64,000 bases of DNA from Shewanella xiamenensis (GCF_014647135.1 NZ_BMOP01000016.1:28785-92784), one strand, 5' to 3'; counted from the first letter of the stretch, positions 8,863 through 22,170 are shown. Made by a program: numbers and translations. Notes: generated by a model from the sequence alone, not told the origin.

Positions 8863-10893
8863 ATGGCAACTTCACAACGTAAAATTCTCGTGACCAGCGC
8901 ACTTCCCTACGCGAACGGACCGATTCATTTAGGTCACATGCTGGAATACATCCAGACGGATATCTGGTCGCGTTATCAAAAGCTTCGTGGACATGAGTGC
9001 CACTATATTTGTGCCGATGACGCCCACGGCACACCGATTATGCTTAAGGCGCAGCAATTAGGCATGGCGCCTGAAGAAATGATCGCTCAAGTCAACAAAG
9101 AGCATCAACAGGATTTCGCCGATTTTAATATCGCCTTCGATAATTATCACAGCACCCACAGTGAAGAAAACCGCGTGCTGGCGAGCGATATTTACTTAAA
9201 ACTGCGCGCTAATGGCTATATCAAGAGCAAGAGCATTTCGCAGTTATTTGACCCTGAAAAGTCGATGTTCCTGCCAGACCGCTTCGTAAAAGGCACCTGC
9301 CCTAAGTGTAAGTCACCGGATCAATACGGCGACAACTGTGATGCCTGCGGCGCAACTTACAGCCCAACTGAGCTGATTAACCCTAAATCGGCAGTATCGG
9401 GCGCGACGCCTGTGATGAAGGACACTGAGCACTTCTTCTTCGACTTACCCGCTTTCGAAGACATGCTCAAAGAGTGGACTCGCTCGGGTGCGCTGCAAAC
9501 CGAAATGGCCAACAAACTCGACGAATGGTTCGAACAGGGTCTGCAGCAATGGGATATCACCCGCGATGCGCCTTACTTTGGCTTTGAGATCCCAGATGCA
9601 CCGGGCAAATACTTCTACGTATGGTTAGATGCGCCTATTGGCTACATGGGCTCATTCAAAAACCTCTGTGACAAACGCCCTGAGCTAAGCTTCGATGAAT
9701 TTTGGGCGAAGGATTCTAAAGCCGAGGTTTACCACTTTATCGGTAAGGACATTGTCTACTTCCACAGCCTGTTCTGGCCAGCCATGCTCTATGGCTCGGG
9801 CTACCGTCAACCTAACAGCGTCTACGCCCACGGTTATGTAACAGTAAACGGCGCTAAGATGTCTAAATCTAAGGGCACCTTTATTAAGGCGCGTACCTAT
9901 TTAGACCACTTAGATCCTGAATACTTACGCTACTACTACGCCGCCAAACTGAGCAGCCGTATCGACGATCTCGATCTGAATTTAGAAGACTTCGTACAAC
10001 GCGTAAACTCAGACTTAGTGGGCAAACTCGTTAACCTTGCGTCTCGTACCGCTGGCTTTATCACTAAGCGTTTCGAGGGCAAGTTGGCCAAGATTGCCGA
10101 CACTACGCTCACGGATGCGTTTTTAGCTAAGCAAGAGCAAATCGCCGAGTTCTATGAAACCCGCGAATACGGTAAAGCGATGCGCGAAATCATGGCACTG
10201 GCCGATATCGCCAACGGTTTTGTCGCCGATGCCGCGCCTTGGCAGTTAGTGAAACAAGACGATCAACAGGAAGCGGCGCACCAAGTGTGCTCGAATGCTC
10301 TGAACCTGTTCCGCATTCTAGTCACTTACTTAAAACCTGTGTTGCCACGTTTAGCCCAGGACGTTGAAGCCTTCTTCCAACAGACCTTAACTTGGGATGC
10401 GCTAAACCAAGATATGGCGGGACATGAAATTGCACCATTCAAAGCCATGATGCAACGTGTTGAATTAGACAAGGTTAACGCTATGGTGGCCGACTCTAAA
10501 GAAAACCTGCAAGCTACAAGCGAGCCTGAAGCGCCTAAGGGTCCACTGGCGAGCGATCCGATTAGCGACACCATCAACTATGAAGATTTCGCTAAAATCG
10601 ATCTGCGTATTGCGCGTATCGTCAAAGCCGAGCATGTGGCCGAAGCCGACAAACTGTTAAAACTGCAATTGGATATCGGCGGCGAAACCCGTCAGGTATT
10701 TGCAGGCATTAAATCAGCCTATTCGCCAGAGGATCTCGAAGGCAAGTTGACTGTGATGGTTGCCAACCTTGCACCACGTAAGATGCGTTTTGGCATGTCA
10801 GAAGGCATGGTATTGGCAGCTGGCCCTGGTGGCAGCGATTTGTGGATTTTAGAACCCCATGAAGGTGCACAGCCTGGTATGCGGGTGAAGTAA
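8863..10893 (+). CDS. metG: Methionyl-tRNA synthetase
   Basis: A class I synthetase that charges initiator and elongator tRNA-Met. At 676 residues it is the long form with an appended C-terminal domain. Visible are the HIGH-type motif PIHLGH (HLGH at 22-25), the zinc knuckle [17 protein letters not shown] (about 145-161), the KMSKS loop [10 protein letters not shown] (about 333-342) and a C-terminal EMAP/Arc1-like tRNA-binding domain from about 575 ([12 protein letters not shown]) that also dimerises the enzyme. It is divergent from apbC, the same arrangement as E. coli metG and mrp, and is followed by a strong terminator. Confidence 0.98.
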   Translation: MATSQRKILVTSALPYANGPIHLGHMLEYIQTDIWSRYQKLRGHECHYICADDAHGTPIMLKAQQLGMAPEEMIAQVNKEHQQDFADFNIAFDNYHSTHSEENRVLASDIYLKLRANGYIKSKSISQLFDPEKSMFLPDRFVKGTCPKCKSPDQYGDNCDACGATYSPTELINPKSAVSGATPVMKDTEHFFFDLPAFEDMLKEWTRSGALQTEMANKLDEWFEQGLQQWDITRDAPYFGFEIPDAPGKYFYVWLDAPIGYMGSFKNLCDKRPELSFDEFWAKDSKAEVYHFIGKDIVYFHSLFWPAMLYGSGYRQPNSVYAHGYVTVNGAKMSKSKGTFIKARTYLDHLDPEYLRYYYAAKLSSRIDDLDLNLEDFVQRVNSDLVGKLVNLASRTAGFITKRFEGKLAKIADTTLTDAFLAKQEQIAEFYETREYGKAMREIMALADIANGFVADAAPWQLVKQDDQQEAAHQVCSNALNLFRILVTYLKPVLPRLAQDVEAFFQQTLTWDALNQDMAGHEIAPFKAMMQRVELDKVNAMVADSKENLQATSEPEAPKGPLASDPISDTINYEDFAKIDLRIARIVKAEHVAEADKLLKLQLDIGGETRQVFAGIKSAYSPEDLEGKLTVMVANLAPRKMRFGMSEGMVLAAGPGGSDLWILEPHEGAQPGMRVK

Positions 10894-10929
10894 AACACAG
10901 AGCACGACCCAAGCTACTGCTAAACCGAG

Positions 10930-10960
10930 ATAAGGCCGCATAAAATGCGGCCTTATTTGT
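10930..10960 (+). terminator. Terminator after metG
   Basis: The nine-base stem AAGGCCGCA (10932-10940) and TGCGGCCTT (10946-10954) has a five-base loop and is followed by ATTTGTT. It lies 37 bases after the metG stop. Confidence 0.85.
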
Positions 10961-11271
10961 TGGTAAAACATCCCGTTACGCTTTTCTGGAAGTGTAACGG
11001 GATGCGCTCTCGACAAGCGACTCACTGTGGGACACTATCGCGCCTGTGGCTAAGTGACTGTGGTTAAGTGACTTTAGCTAAATTTATCTAAATGACGGTG
11101 TAAAAGCCACTCTATCTAGCCAGCGATAAGTTAACGGTAATAGCTAAGCGTGAATCGACCGCTAACACTAAGCAGTCATGGCTGAGCTGTAATTGCTGTT
11201 GAAATTGCTGTTGTAATAGCCAAGCCGCACTGTGTCGCGGCAACGCACTATGGAATTTTCGAGGAGAAGTT
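10961..11271 (+). other. Gene-free stretch with a long hairpin and short tandem repeats
   Basis: I see no convincing gene here. It holds a second, U-less hairpin with an 11-base perfect stem (CATCCCGTTAC at 10969-10979 with its complement at 10994-11004), a 14-base tandem repeat TGTGGYTAAGTGAC (11045-11058 and 11059-11072) with weaker copies after it, and a 12-base tandem AATTGCTGTTGW (11191-11202, 11203-11214). The GAGGAG ribosome binding site of the next gene ends the stretch. Confidence 0.6.
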
Positions 11272-12228
11272 ATGGGCAATATCATTGAGCAGCTGTTGTT
11301 TTCTGCTTCAATAACCGGTCCCATCTGTTTAATGTTAGCCCTAGGCGTGATACTTAAACGCACTCAAGTGATTGACGAGCACTTTATTGATATCGCTTCT
11401 AAGCTGGTTTTTAATGTCACCCTGCCGGCGCTGTTGTTTCTCAGCATCATCAGCTCGCATCACGATCTTGCCGCCAGTGCGCCATTAATCGGTTATGGCT
11501 TACTCGCCAACTTACTGTTTTTTATCCTCTCGACCTACGCGACGAAACGATTTTTCCCCGAGCCGAAGGATCAAGGCGTTATTATTCAAGGGGGATTTAG
11601 GGCCAATACCGCCATTATCGGCTTAGCCTATGTCTCTAATGCCTATGGCGAATCAGGCGTTGCTTTAGCGGCCGTTTATGTCGCGTCCATGACGCTGCTC
11701 TACAATATTCAAGCCGTAATTTGTTTAAGCCCACGGGGAGAGGAATCGAGCCGCCGCGCCTTTGCAGTGATCATTAAAACCATCACTAAAAACCCGCTGA
11801 TCATTGCCATTATGCTCGGCATGCTGTTTTACCTGCTGGCGATCCCAGTACCGAAAATGATCCTCGATGCCGGGCAATACTTTGCCAATATGACACTCCC
11901 CTTAGCACTGCTGTGTACAGGCGGCTCATTGGATATTGGCTCGCTCAGACATGAAAAGTATGCCACTTGGTTCTCAACCGCCTTAAAACTGATCTTTGCG
12001 CCACTGTTTATCACCCTAGGCGCCTTGATACTTGGCTATCGCGGAGTTGAACTTGCATTAGTGTTTTTGATGAGCGCCGCGCCCACAGCGGCCGCAAGTT
12101 ATGTGATGGCGCGGGCCATGGGGGGAAATGCCACGCTTGCGGCCAATATTATCGCCTTAACCACCGTTTGCTCGCTGCTCACCTGCACCTTAGGCATTTT
12201 TATCCTGTCGACCCTAGGGCTTATTTAA
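11272..12228 (+). CDS. AEC-family membrane transporter
   Basis: A hydrophobic protein of 318 residues with about ten membrane segments in the auxin efflux carrier (AEC) fold, an inverted-repeat secondary carrier. The GFRANTAIIGLAY segment and the C-terminal APTAAASYVMARAMGG segment are the two crossover motifs typical of the family. Bacterial members move malonate, other dicarboxylates or unknown substrates, and the sequence does not tell which. The ATG has a strong GAGGAG eight bases upstream. It stands alone on its strand, between metG and a facing nif3-like gene, with no neighbour that hints at the substrate. Confidence 0.88.
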   Translation: MGNIIEQLLFSASITGPICLMLALGVILKRTQVIDEHFIDIASKLVFNVTLPALLFLSIISSHHDLAASAPLIGYGLLANLLFFILSTYATKRFFPEPKDQGVIIQGGFRANTAIIGLAYVSNAYGESGVALAAVYVASMTLLYNIQAVICLSPRGEESSRRAFAVIIKTITKNPLIIAIMLGMLFYLLAIPVPKMILDAGQYFANMTLPLALLCTGGSLDIGSLRHEKYATWFSTALKLIFAPLFITLGALILGYRGVELALVFLMSAAPTAAASYVMARAMGGNATLAANIIALTTVCSLLTCTLGIFILSTLGLI

Positions 12229-12269
12229 ACTTAGGACTGATTTGAACTTAAGGTTGATTTACATAAGAC

Positions 12270-12292
12270 AAAGGCGAGCATGGCTCGCCTTT
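12270..12292. terminator. Terminator between AEC gene and the nif3-like gene
   Basis: GGCGAGC (12273-12279) pairs with GCTCGCC (12283-12289) inside AAA...TTT flanks, so it could end transcription from either side of this convergent pair. The U-tract on the plus strand is short (TTTCATTT). Confidence 0.65.
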
Positions 12293-12322
12293 CATTTACA
12301 AAATGTCGATAAAGCAACATTG

Positions 12323-13075
12323 TTAAACAGGGTTAGCGATATCTACAAAATGGTGTACCAAATTAAATTCGCGAGCGAGATGACGCCCCAGCGCCTCAAT
12401 GCCAAAACGCTCGGTCGCATGGTGACCCGCCGCATAATAGTGAATTCCCTGCTCCACGGCGCTATGGTAAGTACGCTCTGACACTTCACCACTGATAAAC
12501 GCATCCACACCAAGACTCGCGGCAACATCGATATAATCCTGCGCACCGCCCGTACACCAAGCTAAATATTGGATTTCATCCGAACTCTCGCCAATATGCA
12601 GCGGCGCTCTGCCAAGCACTTCGTCTAAGGTCGCGGCAAATTCACTGGCAGTGACGGGTAAATCGAGCTTTCCACGCCACACTAATCCCTGTGCCACATC
12701 TTCTACTGCTTCAGCATCGATGATCCCCAGTTTGCGGCCTAAGACCGCATTATTACCTAACATTGGATGGGCATCTAAGGGCAAGTGATAACCAAACAGA
12801 TTGATATCGTGGGCGAGTAAGGCTTTGATTCGGCGCTGCTTCATGCCGGTGATCACCTCAGGCTCACTCTTCCAGAAAAAACCATGGTGAACCAAAATCG
12901 CATCGGCTTTGAGGCGAATAGCCTCATCGATTAACGCTTGGCAAGCAGTCACACCTGTCACTATGGTGCGGATATCTGCTTTACCTTCAACCTGCAAACC
13001 ATTGGGGGCGTAATCTTTAAAGGCCGATATCCGCAAAAAATCGGCTAAATATTGGGTTAGTTCTGTCCTTGTCAT
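12323..13075 (-). CDS. Nif3-like dinuclear metal centre protein (YbgI type)
   Basis: A 250-residue member of the Nif3/YbgI/DUF34 family, which forms hexameric rings with a two-metal site. Metal-ligand motifs are VHHGFFWK (about 62-69), DAHPMLGNN, and the C-terminal GHHATERFG with the preceding SGEVSERTYH. E. coli YbgI is reported to act in metal or cofactor stress and some relatives have GTP-cyclohydrolase-like annotations, now doubted; the reaction is not known. It is the short form without the inserted PII-like domain. The gene downstream in the same direction is absent (facing terminator), so it is probably transcribed alone. Confidence 0.88.
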   Translation of the reverse strand: MTRTELTQYLADFLRISAFKDYAPNGLQVEGKADIRTIVTGVTACQALIDEAIRLKADAILVHHGFFWKSEPEVITGMKQRRIKALLAHDINLFGYHLPLDAHPMLGNNAVLGRKLGIIDAEAVEDVAQGLVWRGKLDLPVTASEFAATLDEVLGRAPLHIGESSDEIQYLAWCTGGAQDYIDVAASLGVDAFISGEVSERTYHSAVEQGIHYYAAGHHATERFGIEALGRHLAREFNLVHHFVDIANPV

Positions 13076-13150
13076 TCCATCACCGTTTAACGTTCTTTAT
13101 TAATGTTTGGCAGTTAAGCTTAATTTCCTCGCGTTAGTTGCATGGCTTAG

Positions 13151-13621
13151 TTACATGGCTAAATCAACGCGAACCCCACCTTGCAGGTACACCACACGTA
13201 CCCTATCCCCCGCATTGAACACCATGCCAGGGTCATAATCTTGGATCACCATGACTTGCGTGCCGTCTTCCTGAGTGATCATCAGCTCCACGAGCTTGAG
13301 CGATTGCACCGTTGTGCCACTGCCATAACGATTGCCAACCCCAGTACCAATTAAGGCGCCTAATATTGTCGCAATATCTTGGCCAGAGCCACCACCAAAT
13401 TGATGGCCGATAACACCACCCGCTAATGCGCCACCGAAAGTTTTCCAACCTTGGTTTCGGTCTTCAATTAATTGGGTTTCGGTGATATTGCGTACTGAGT
13501 TGATATCGCCATAGAGGACTTTTTCGACCGGCACCGCCTGATTACGATCGTAACCTGCTTGCACCGGAGAAATCACTAAAGCACAAATAAACATAAAGCT
13601 CGCTAGTGTAGGTTTCCACAT
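13151..13621 (-). CDS. Exported glycine-zipper (2TM) protein
   Basis: A 156-residue protein with a Sec signal peptide (cleavage probably after VQAG or QA near residues 21-23) and one glycine-zipper membrane-type segment GGALAGGVIGHQFGGG followed by ILGALIGTGVGNRYG (about residues 63-101). It resembles the 17-kDa antigen/SlyB/YmgG-like group of outer-membrane-associated proteins. The C-terminal part is beta-rich (TQVMVIQDYDPG, GDRVRVVYLQGGVRV) and the last residues are hydrophobic. No lipobox cysteine is present, so it is not a lipoprotein. Its role is not known. It is divergent from aat with a gap of only 54 bases. Confidence 0.75.
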   Translation of the reverse strand: MWKPTLASFMFICALVISPVQAGYDRNQAVPVEKVLYGDINSVRNITETQLIEDRNQGWKTFGGALAGGVIGHQFGGGSGQDIATILGALIGTGVGNRYGSGTTVQSLKLVELMITQEDGTQVMVIQDYDPGMVFNAGDRVRVVYLQGGVRVDLAM

Positions 13622-13675
13622 ATCCGAATTTCCGCTAACTTAGTATAAGGGTCTATTACTGAATCATACGCAATT

Positions 13676-14386
13676 GTGAACTCACTGTCTTTTCTGAATC
13701 ACGAATTTGAAGCTTTTCCTTCACCCGAACTCGCCCTCACCGATCCAAACGGCTTATTGGCGATAGGCGGTGACCTACGCCCAGAGCGTTTGTTGACCGC
13801 CTATTATCACGGCATTTTCCCTTGGTTTAACGCCGAGGATCCTATTTTATGGTGGTCACCCGATCCCCGCGCCATTTTTATTCCAGGCCAAGTGAATATC
13901 AGCACCAGTTTACGTAAATATTTAAAAAAACAGCCTTGGTGCTATACCATCAATCATGCCTTTACCGATGTGATGGCGGGTTGTGCTCAACCTCGGCGTA
14001 AACAAGCTGGCACTTGGATAACCCATGAAATCCAAATGGCCTACCGTGAGCTACACCATAATGGCCATGCCCACTCAATCGAAGTTTGGCACGGCGAACG
14101 ATTAATCGGTGGGCTTTATGGTCTCGCCATCGGCCAAGTGTTTTGTGGCGAATCCATGTTCCACCGCGAAACCAATGCGTCAAAGGCGGCCATGGCGGTG
14201 TTGCAACAACATTTAATCAAAATGAATTTTAAACTTATCGATGCACAGGTAATGAATCCCCACCTTGAGAGCTTAGGGGCAAAACCCGTTAAACGTGCGA
14301 ACTTTATACAACTCTTAACCCAGTTTAGGGATAACACGGTCAATCCTGCAGCTTGGATACCAAGTGAGGTCACACTTGAACTCTAA
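13676..14386 (+). CDS. aat: Leucyl/phenylalanyl-tRNA-protein transferase
   Basis: It transfers Leu or Phe from aminoacyl-tRNA to proteins with N-terminal Lys or Arg, marking them for ClpS-ClpAP. The 236 residues equal the E. coli size. Signatures are [45 protein letters not shown] and NASKAAM. The start is GTG at 13676 with no strong Shine-Dalgarno. The 3' end overlaps the start of bpt by 11 bases, so the two transferases of the N-degron pathway form one operon, with clpA and clpS about 1 kb further on the opposite strand. Confidence 0.96.
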   Translation: MNSLSFLNHEFEAFPSPELALTDPNGLLAIGGDLRPERLLTAYYHGIFPWFNAEDPILWWSPDPRAIFIPGQVNISTSLRKYLKKQPWCYTINHAFTDVMAGCAQPRRKQAGTWITHEIQMAYRELHHNGHAHSIEVWHGERLIGGLYGLAIGQVFCGESMFHRETNASKAAMAVLQQHLIKMNFKLIDAQVMNPHLESLGAKPVKRANFIQLLTQFRDNTVNPAAWIPSEVTLEL

Positions 14387-15092
14387 CGCGAGTAACACCC
14401 CAATCGCCATTGGGATCAGCCAAATTTTCCCCTGCAGTTACCTCGATGGTCAGCAGGAGCAACTGTTAGTCATTCAGGAGGAAACCCTCGACCCAATACT
14501 ATTTGAGCGGCTACTCGCCATAGGTTTTCGCCGCAGTGGCAGCGCCATTTATAAACCCCGTTGCCCCCGTTGCAGTGCCTGTCAGCCGATTCGGTTACCA
14601 ATTAAAGAATTTACACCGTCTAAACGGCAAAAGCGCACCCTAGCCCATAACCGTGATTTAACTTGGCGCATCACCTCAGAACATACCGAGGCTCAATATG
14701 CCCTATATGAAAAATACATCCGTGAGCGCCACTTCGATGGCCCAATGTTTCCGCCAAGCAAAACCCAATATGAACAATTTTTATTCTGTCATTGGCTGCC
14801 CCCCACGTTTATTGAAGTCTATGATGGCAATAGACTTGTGGCTGTAGCAGTGACAGACACTCTGCCCAATAGTTTGTCAGCCATTTACAGCTATTTTGAC
14901 CCCGATGAAGAACGCCGCTCCCTTGGCGTATTGTTGATCTTACTCCAGTGCAGATTGGCTAAAATGCAGGGTAAAGATTTTCTTTATCTGGGATATCAAA
15001 TTGATGCAAATCGGAAAATGTCCTACAAACGCTTATACCGCCCTTATCAGATTTTAACCCCCCAAGGCTGGGAGTATTCCCAAGTTTGCTAG
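14376..15092 (+). CDS. bpt: Aspartate/glutamate leucyltransferase Bpt (ATE family)
   Basis: A bacterial homologue of eukaryotic arginyltransferase that attaches Leu to N-terminal Asp or Glu (known from Vibrio vulnificus Bpt), creating a ClpS-recognised N-degron. The 238 residues carry the N-terminal cysteine cluster [13 protein letters not shown] and the central [24 protein letters not shown] and [13 protein letters not shown] motifs. I choose the TTG at 14376, which starts [13 protein letters not shown] as in related Shewanella proteins; a GTG at 14364 is possible. It overlaps aat and is followed by infA after 82 bases. Confidence 0.95.
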   Translation: MNSNASNTPIAIGISQIFPCSYLDGQQEQLLVIQEETLDPILFERLLAIGFRRSGSAIYKPRCPRCSACQPIRLPIKEFTPSKRQKRTLAHNRDLTWRITSEHTEAQYALYEKYIRERHFDGPMFPPSKTQYEQFLFCHWLPPTFIEVYDGNRLVAVAVTDTLPNSLSAIYSYFDPDEERRSLGVLLILLQCRLAKMQGKDFLYLGYQIDANRKMSYKRLYRPYQILTPQGWEYSQVC

Positions 15093-15171
15093 GCACATCC
15101 CCTTTACAGCAAGGTGAATTTGCGGCATGATACGCCCGTTTTTTATATTCGAAGGCTAATGGGATAAATAA

Positions 15172-15393
<222 letters not shown>

Positions 15394-15410
15394 TATTCCC
15401 CTTTAGTTGA

Positions 15411-15436
15411 AAAACCCGGCGAGGCCGGGTTTTTTT
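15411..15436 (+). terminator. Terminator after infA
   Basis: AACCCGGC (15413-15420) pairs with GCCGGGTT (15424-15431) around a three-base loop, followed by a run of T to 15436. Confidence 0.93.
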
Positions 15437-15452
15437 GTTGGCGTGAGATTAG

Positions 15453-15480
15453 AAAAATGGCTGCAATTGCAGCCATTTTT
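15453..15480 (-). terminator. Terminator after clpA
   Basis: A perfect 28-base palindrome: a 14-base arm beginning AAAAATGGCTGC at 15453 meets its complement with no spacer, ending at 15480. It lies 20 bases past the clpA stop on the minus strand; being symmetrical, it can also back up the infA terminator. Confidence 0.85.
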
Positions 15481-15499
15481 ATTGGGTTTTCGCGAGAGA

Positions 15500-17767
15500 T
15501 TAAGCCTTAGTGGTACTTTTCTCGTGGCGTTCGGTGTGGATCACGATTTCACCGTCTTTGGCATCAACATGAGCAACACCGCCATGTTCCAGTTCACCGA
15601 AGAGAATAGCATCCGCTAATGGACGTTTAATAAGCTCTGTCACCACGCGGGCCATTGGCCGTGCGCCCATGCTCTTATCATAGCCTTTCTCGGCGAGTAG
15701 GGTTCTGGCCTCATCACTGACTTCAAGTAACACATGTTTCGCATCAAGTTGTGCTTGTAATTCCACCAAGAATTTATCAACCACCTTGGCTATGATAGTC
15801 ATATCTAAATGATTGAACCAAATGATGGAATCTAAGCGGTTGCGAAACTCTGGCGAGAATACTCGATTGATTTCCGATAAGGCATCTTGGGTATGATCCT
15901 GCTGAGTAAAGCCAATAGACTTACGGATCGTTTCCTGAACACCTGCGTTTGTCGTCATCACTAAGGTGACATGCCTAAAATCCGCCTTGCGACCGTTGTT
16001 ATCGGTTAAGGTGCCATGATCCATGACTTGCAGTAACAGGTTATAGACATCGGGGTGAGCCTTTTCGATTTCATCGAGCAACACCACGCAATGGGGATTT
16101 TTAATTACAGCATCGGTGAGTAAACCACCTTGGTCGTATCCTACGTATCCAGGAGGAGCACCAATCAAACGAGAAACCGTATGGCTTTCCATGTACTCCG
16201 ACATATCGAAACGCACCAGCTTCATTCCTAGGCAACTAGCTAACTGATTGGTCACTTCTGTCTTACCTACCCCAGTTGGGCCTGCAAACAAAAAGCTACC
16301 AACAGGTTTTTTATCTGTACCTAAACCACTGCGCGATAATCGAATCGCCGAGCTTAAGGATTCAATCGCCTTGTCTTGACCAAAGACCACCATCTTGAGA
16401 TTGCGCTCAAGGTTACGCAGTAAATCTTTGTCGCTGGCGGAGACTGATTTTTCTGGGATCCGAGCAATCTTCGCTACTATGGTTTCAATCTCGGCCTGAC
16501 CGATGGTTTTCTTACGTTTGCTCTGTGGCAACATAGCCATGCGCGCACCCGCCTCATCGATCACATCGATGGCTTTATCGGGTAAATGCCGGTCATTAAT
16601 GTGTTTTGCCGACAGCTCTGCCGCGCTGTTAATCGCCGCTTGGGTGTAACGCACACCATGATATTCTTCGTATTTAGACTTTAAACCCATCAGAATTTTA
16701 GTGGTTTCAGCCACTGAAGGTTCATTAATATCGACCTTTTGGAAACGGCGCGCCAGTGCACGATCTTTCTCAAAAATACTCTGATATTCTTGGAACGTGG
16801 TTGAGCCCATGCAACGCAAATTACCGCTCGATAATAACGGCTTTAGCAGGTTAGAGGCATCCATCACCCCACCCGATGCGGCGCCTGCACCAATAATGGT
16901 ATGAATTTCATCAATAAATAAAATGGCGTGTTTATCGGCGCTAAGTTCCTTAAGCAGACTCTTGAAGCGTTTTTCAAAATCGCCACGGTACTTAGTGCCA
17001 GCAAGCAAGGAGCCTAAGTCGAGGGAGTACACAGTCGCCTGCGCCATCACCTCTGGCACTTGATTATTGACGATTCGATAAGCCAAACCTTCAGCAATCG
17101 CAGTTTTACCCACGCCCGCTTCACCCACCAACAATGGATTATTTTTACGGCGACGACATAAAGTTTGGATGGCGCGTTCGATTTCTTGATCACGACCAAT
17201 CAGCGGATCTATCACCCCTTGTTTTGCAAGTTGGTTTAAATTGCTTGCAAACTGCGACAACATGCTACGTTCTTCGTTCGCTTCGCTTTGATCTTCGATG
17301 CGTTCTTGATCTTGATGAGCGTCGCTGTCCTCATTTTTTGAAAAACCATGGGAAATATAATTCACCACATCTAAACGGCTGATGTCGCTGCGACGCAGCA
17401 GATAAACAGCTTGGGATTCCTGCTCACTAAAAATGGCCACCAGCACATTAGCACCAGTGACTTCATTGCGGCCCGAGGACTGCACATGGAAAACGGCGCG
17501 TTGCAGTACCCGCTGAAACCCGAGCGTTGGTTGGGTTTCTTTATCATCATCCATATCCGCAATGATTGGGGTGGTTTGTTGGATAAAGCTTGCTACTTCA
17601 TCTCTCAGTTTATCTAAATTCGCTCCACAGGCGATTAGCGCTTCTTGAGCCGCAGGATTGTCTATCAGAGCCAATAACAGATGTTCAACCGTCATATACT
17701 CGTGACGTGCCTCTCTGGCTTGCTGAAACGCCAGATTTAAGGTGACTTCCAGATCTTTGTTCAGCAT
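15500..17767 (-). CDS. clpA: ATP-dependent Clp protease ATP-binding subunit ClpA
   Basis: A double-ring AAA+ unfoldase that feeds substrates, including ClpS-delivered N-degron proteins, to ClpP. Of 755 residues, the N-domain (about 1-145) contains the ClpS-binding Clp_N repeats, the first ATPase module has GEAGVGKTA and [12 protein letters not shown], and the second has GPTGVGKTE and [14 protein letters not shown]. The IGL-type loop for ClpP docking is seen as SIGFT. I use the ATG at 17767 ([11 protein letters not shown]), the family start, with GGGGGTG a few bases upstream, not the frame's earlier codon at 17788. It is 42 bases downstream of clpS in the same operon. Confidence 0.97.
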   Translation of the reverse strand: MLNKDLEVTLNLAFQQAREARHEYMTVEHLLLALIDNPAAQEALIACGANLDKLRDEVASFIQQTTPIIADMDDDKETQPTLGFQRVLQRAVFHVQSSGRNEVTGANVLVAIFSEQESQAVYLLRRSDISRLDVVNYISHGFSKNEDSDAHQDQERIEDQSEANEERSMLSQFASNLNQLAKQGVIDPLIGRDQEIERAIQTLCRRRKNNPLLVGEAGVGKTAIAEGLAYRIVNNQVPEVMAQATVYSLDLGSLLAGTKYRGDFEKRFKSLLKELSADKHAILFIDEIHTIIGAGAASGGVMDASNLLKPLLSSGNLRCMGSTTFQEYQSIFEKDRALARRFQKVDINEPSVAETTKILMGLKSKYEEYHGVRYTQAAINSAAELSAKHINDRHLPDKAIDVIDEAGARMAMLPQSKRKKTIGQAEIETIVAKIARIPEKSVSASDKDLLRNLERNLKMVVFGQDKAIESLSSAIRLSRSGLGTDKKPVGSFLFAGPTGVGKTEVTNQLASCLGMKLVRFDMSEYMESHTVSRLIGAPPGYVGYDQGGLLTDAVIKNPHCVVLLDEIEKAHPDVYNLLLQVMDHGTLTDNNGRKADFRHVTLVMTTNAGVQETIRKSIGFTQQDHTQDALSEINRVFSPEFRNRLDSIIWFNHLDMTIIAKVVDKFLVELQAQLDAKHVLLEVSDEARTLLAEKGYDKSMGARPMARVVTELIKRPLADAILFGELEHGGVAHVDAKDGEIVIHTERHEKSTTKA

Positions 17768-17809
17768 AAGCACCCCCAAAATTAACAACTGACAACAGAG
17801 TAAGCGCTG

Positions 17810-18118
17810 TTAAGCCTTCTCTAACGAACACAGTAACGGATGTTGGTTTTGTCTTGCAAATTGATTTACTTGTATCACCTTAGTTTCTGCAATGCCGTAG
17901 GGAAAAATCCCGCAGATACCCTTTCCCTGGTGATGAATAGTCAACATGATATCTGTGGCTTCCTGCTCATTCTTGCGAAAGAAGATTTGCAGCACTTCAA
18001 TCACAAAATCCATTGGAGTGTAATCGTCATTATTGAGGATCACCTTATACATTGAAGGTGGCATTAACTCAGATTCCACACGCTCTTCAACGTGTTCTAT
18101 GTTTCCTGTCTTACCCAT
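17810..18118 (-). CDS. clpS: ATP-dependent Clp protease adaptor ClpS
   Basis: The N-recognin that binds primary N-degrons (Leu, Phe, Tyr, Trp) and hands substrates to ClpA. The 102 residues hold the substrate pocket motif [32 protein letters not shown] and the YGIAETK segment. It is directly upstream of clpA, as in E. coli, and divergent from cspD across a 193-base gap, again the E. coli arrangement. Confidence 0.97.
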   Translation of the reverse strand: MGKTGNIEHVEERVESELMPPSMYKVILNNDDYTPMDFVIEVLQIFFRKNEQEATDIMLTIHHQGKGICGIFPYGIAETKVIQVNQFARQNQHPLLCSLEKA

Positions 18119-18201
18119 TTTTTAATACTAGCCTCTCGTGTTGTCCTCTTCCAATTGCTATCTTCAAATTAATCAGTTGTTACCTCTTTGTTAATTTTAG
18201 C

Positions 18202-18228
18202 TTGACTTCCGCTTTTACTCCTTACATT
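18202..18228 (+). promoter_or_regulatory. Possible sigma-70 promoter of cspD
   Basis: TTGACT (18202-18207) and TACATT (18223-18228) are good -35 and -10 matches but the spacer is only 15 bases. It would give a 5' leader of roughly 75 bases before cspD, in keeping with the leaders of cold-shock-like genes. This is tentative. Confidence 0.35.
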
Positions 18229-18311
18229 CTGTAGCTCAGACGGTGAAACAATCCCGTCTATACAGGTTTTACTATCTTACTGGTAAGTAGACAACAGAAG
18301 GAAGTGGAAGT

Positions 18312-18518
18312 ATGGCAAGCGGAACTGTTAAATGGTTCAACAACGCCAAAGGATTCGGGTTTATTTGCCCTGATCAAGGTGGCGAGGACGTTTTTGCACA
18401 CTATTCTACCATTGAAATGGAAGGCTATAGAACTCTAAAAGCAGGCCAACCAGTTCAATTTGAAGTAGAACAAGGTCCAAAAGGAATGCACGCTTCAGCC
18501 ATTTCACCAACAAAATAA
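18312..18518 (+). CDS. cspD: Cold shock-like protein CspD
   Basis: A 68-residue cold-shock-domain protein with the RNA-binding motifs KGFGFICP (RNP1) and VFAHY (RNP2). The E. coli homologue is not cold-induced but inhibits replication in stationary phase; that role is inferred from position next to clpS and from the CspD-like sequence [27 protein letters not shown] precedes the ATG. A strong terminator follows. Confidence 0.9.
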   Translation: MASGTVKWFNNAKGFGFICPDQGGEDVFAHYSTIEMEGYRTLKAGQPVQFEVEQGPKGMHASAISPTK

Positions 18519-18540
18519 TGTATGGTGAGGCCAATGATCT

Positions 18541-18574
18541 AAAAGGCAGGGATTAATCCCTGCCTTTTTATTTT
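18541..18574 (+). terminator. Terminator after cspD
   Basis: AAAAGGCAGGGATT (18541-18554) and its complement (18555-18568) form a perfect 14-base palindrome, followed by TTATTTT. Confidence 0.92.
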
Positions 18575-18697
18575 GAGTAAAACAACTACACGTCATGCCT
18601 CATTTTGCGAGCATAAGTGTACCGGAGCGAATACATTTTCATCTCTAAACGTTAACTCGCTCTGGTTAATTTACAAGCCACTCCTAAATTTAGTGCA

Positions 18698-18724
18698 ATA
18701 AAAAGGCCTGCAATGCAGGCCTTT
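18698..18724 (-). terminator. Terminator after icd
   Basis: AAAGGCCTGCA (18702-18712) pairs with TGCAGGCCTTT (18714-18724). On the minus strand it is followed by a TTTTATTG tract and lies 18 bases past the icd stop. Confidence 0.88.
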
Positions 18725-18741
18725 ACAAGTATCAATGCTGT

Positions 18742-21384
<2,643 letters not shown>

Positions 21385-22170
21385 ATGAACAAAAATAACC
21401 CGCTAACTTCTCAGGCAACACCTCGCACTCGCGGCCAGAGCGCATCCACCACGCACCCGCAGCATAGGGCAGATAACCGCAGCAAAGGAAGTAAACCAAG
21501 CTCCTTCGCCAAATCTGCCAAGGCAAGTTTGCAGCGCGATACAGGGTCACAACAAAATAGTCCCAAAACACGGCTTCAAAAACACTCATCGGCCTCACGC
21601 GTCAAGCCTCAAACTGCGCCTATCATCGTCTTATTTAACAAGCCCTTCGATGTTCTGTGCCAATTTACCGATGAGCAAGGCCGTAAAACCTTAAAAGATT
21701 ACATCCCTATTCCGGGCGTTTATGCTGCTGGGCGATTAGATCGCGACAGCGAGGGACTGTTGCTGTTAACCAATGACGGTCAACTCCAAGCCAAACTGAC
21801 TGAGCCAAAAAAGAAAACCTTTAAAACCTATTGGGTACAAGTGGAAGGTGTGCCATCGGAAGCCGATTTAGCCAAACTGCGCCAAGGGGTTGAATTAAAA
21901 GATGGCATGACGCTGCCCGCGAAGGTCTGCATCATGGCGACGCCGAATGTGTGGCCGCGTAATCCACCAATCCGTGAGCGAAAAAACATCCCAACCACTT
22001 GGCTGGAAATTCAAATCCACGAAGGACGCAATCGCCAAGTTCGGCGGATGACGGCCCATATTGGTTTTCCGACCTTAAGACTTATTCGCTATAAAATAGG
22101 CCAATGGAGTCTAGATGATTTAGCGACAGGTGAGCATAAATGCATACTGGTGGCTCAAAAGACCGAATAG
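21385..22170 (+). CDS. rluE: 23S rRNA pseudouridine(2457) synthase RluE with basic N-terminal extension
   Basis: A RsuA/RluB/E/F-family pseudouridine synthase; E. coli RluE modifies U2457 of 23S rRNA. The catalytic motif [16 protein letters not shown] with the active-site aspartate is at about 116-131, preceded by [13 protein letters not shown], and the C-terminal [21 protein letters not shown] motif is intact. There is no S4 domain, as in RluE. The first 74 residues are a Ser/Gln/Lys/Arg-rich, low-complexity basic tail (for example [20 protein letters not shown]) longer than in E. coli RluE (217 residues in all). The ATG lacks a clear ribosome binding site. Confidence 0.9.
   Translation: MNKNNPLTSQATPRTRGQSASTTHPQHRADNRSKGSKPSSFAKSAKASLQRDTGSQQNSPKTRLQKHSSASRVKPQTAPIIVLFNKPFDVLCQFTDEQGRKTLKDYIPIPGVYAAGRLDRDSEGLLLLTNDGQLQAKLTEPKKKTFKTYWVQVEGVPSEADLAKLRQGVELKDGMTLPAKVCIMATPNVWPRNPPIRERKNIPTTWLEIQIHEGRNRQVRRMTAHIGFPTLRLIRYKIGQWSLDDLATGEHKCILVAQKTE

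Noticed and set aside
8783..9034. Minus-strand frame across the metG start
   Set aside because: It covers the divergent apbC/metG promoter region and the metG N-terminus and has no recognisable features.
11112..11363. 83-codon minus-strand frame overlapping the start of the AEC gene
   Set aside because: Gln-rich because of the AATTGCTGTTG repeat, overlaps a well-supported gene, and has no ribosome binding site.
15453..15480. Perfect palindrome considered as a protein operator
   Set aside because: Its A/T-tract flanks and position 20 bases past the clpA stop fit a terminator better.
17134..17617. Several plus-strand frames of 60-80 codons inside clpA
   Set aside because: They are antisense shadows of a conserved gene without ribosome binding sites.
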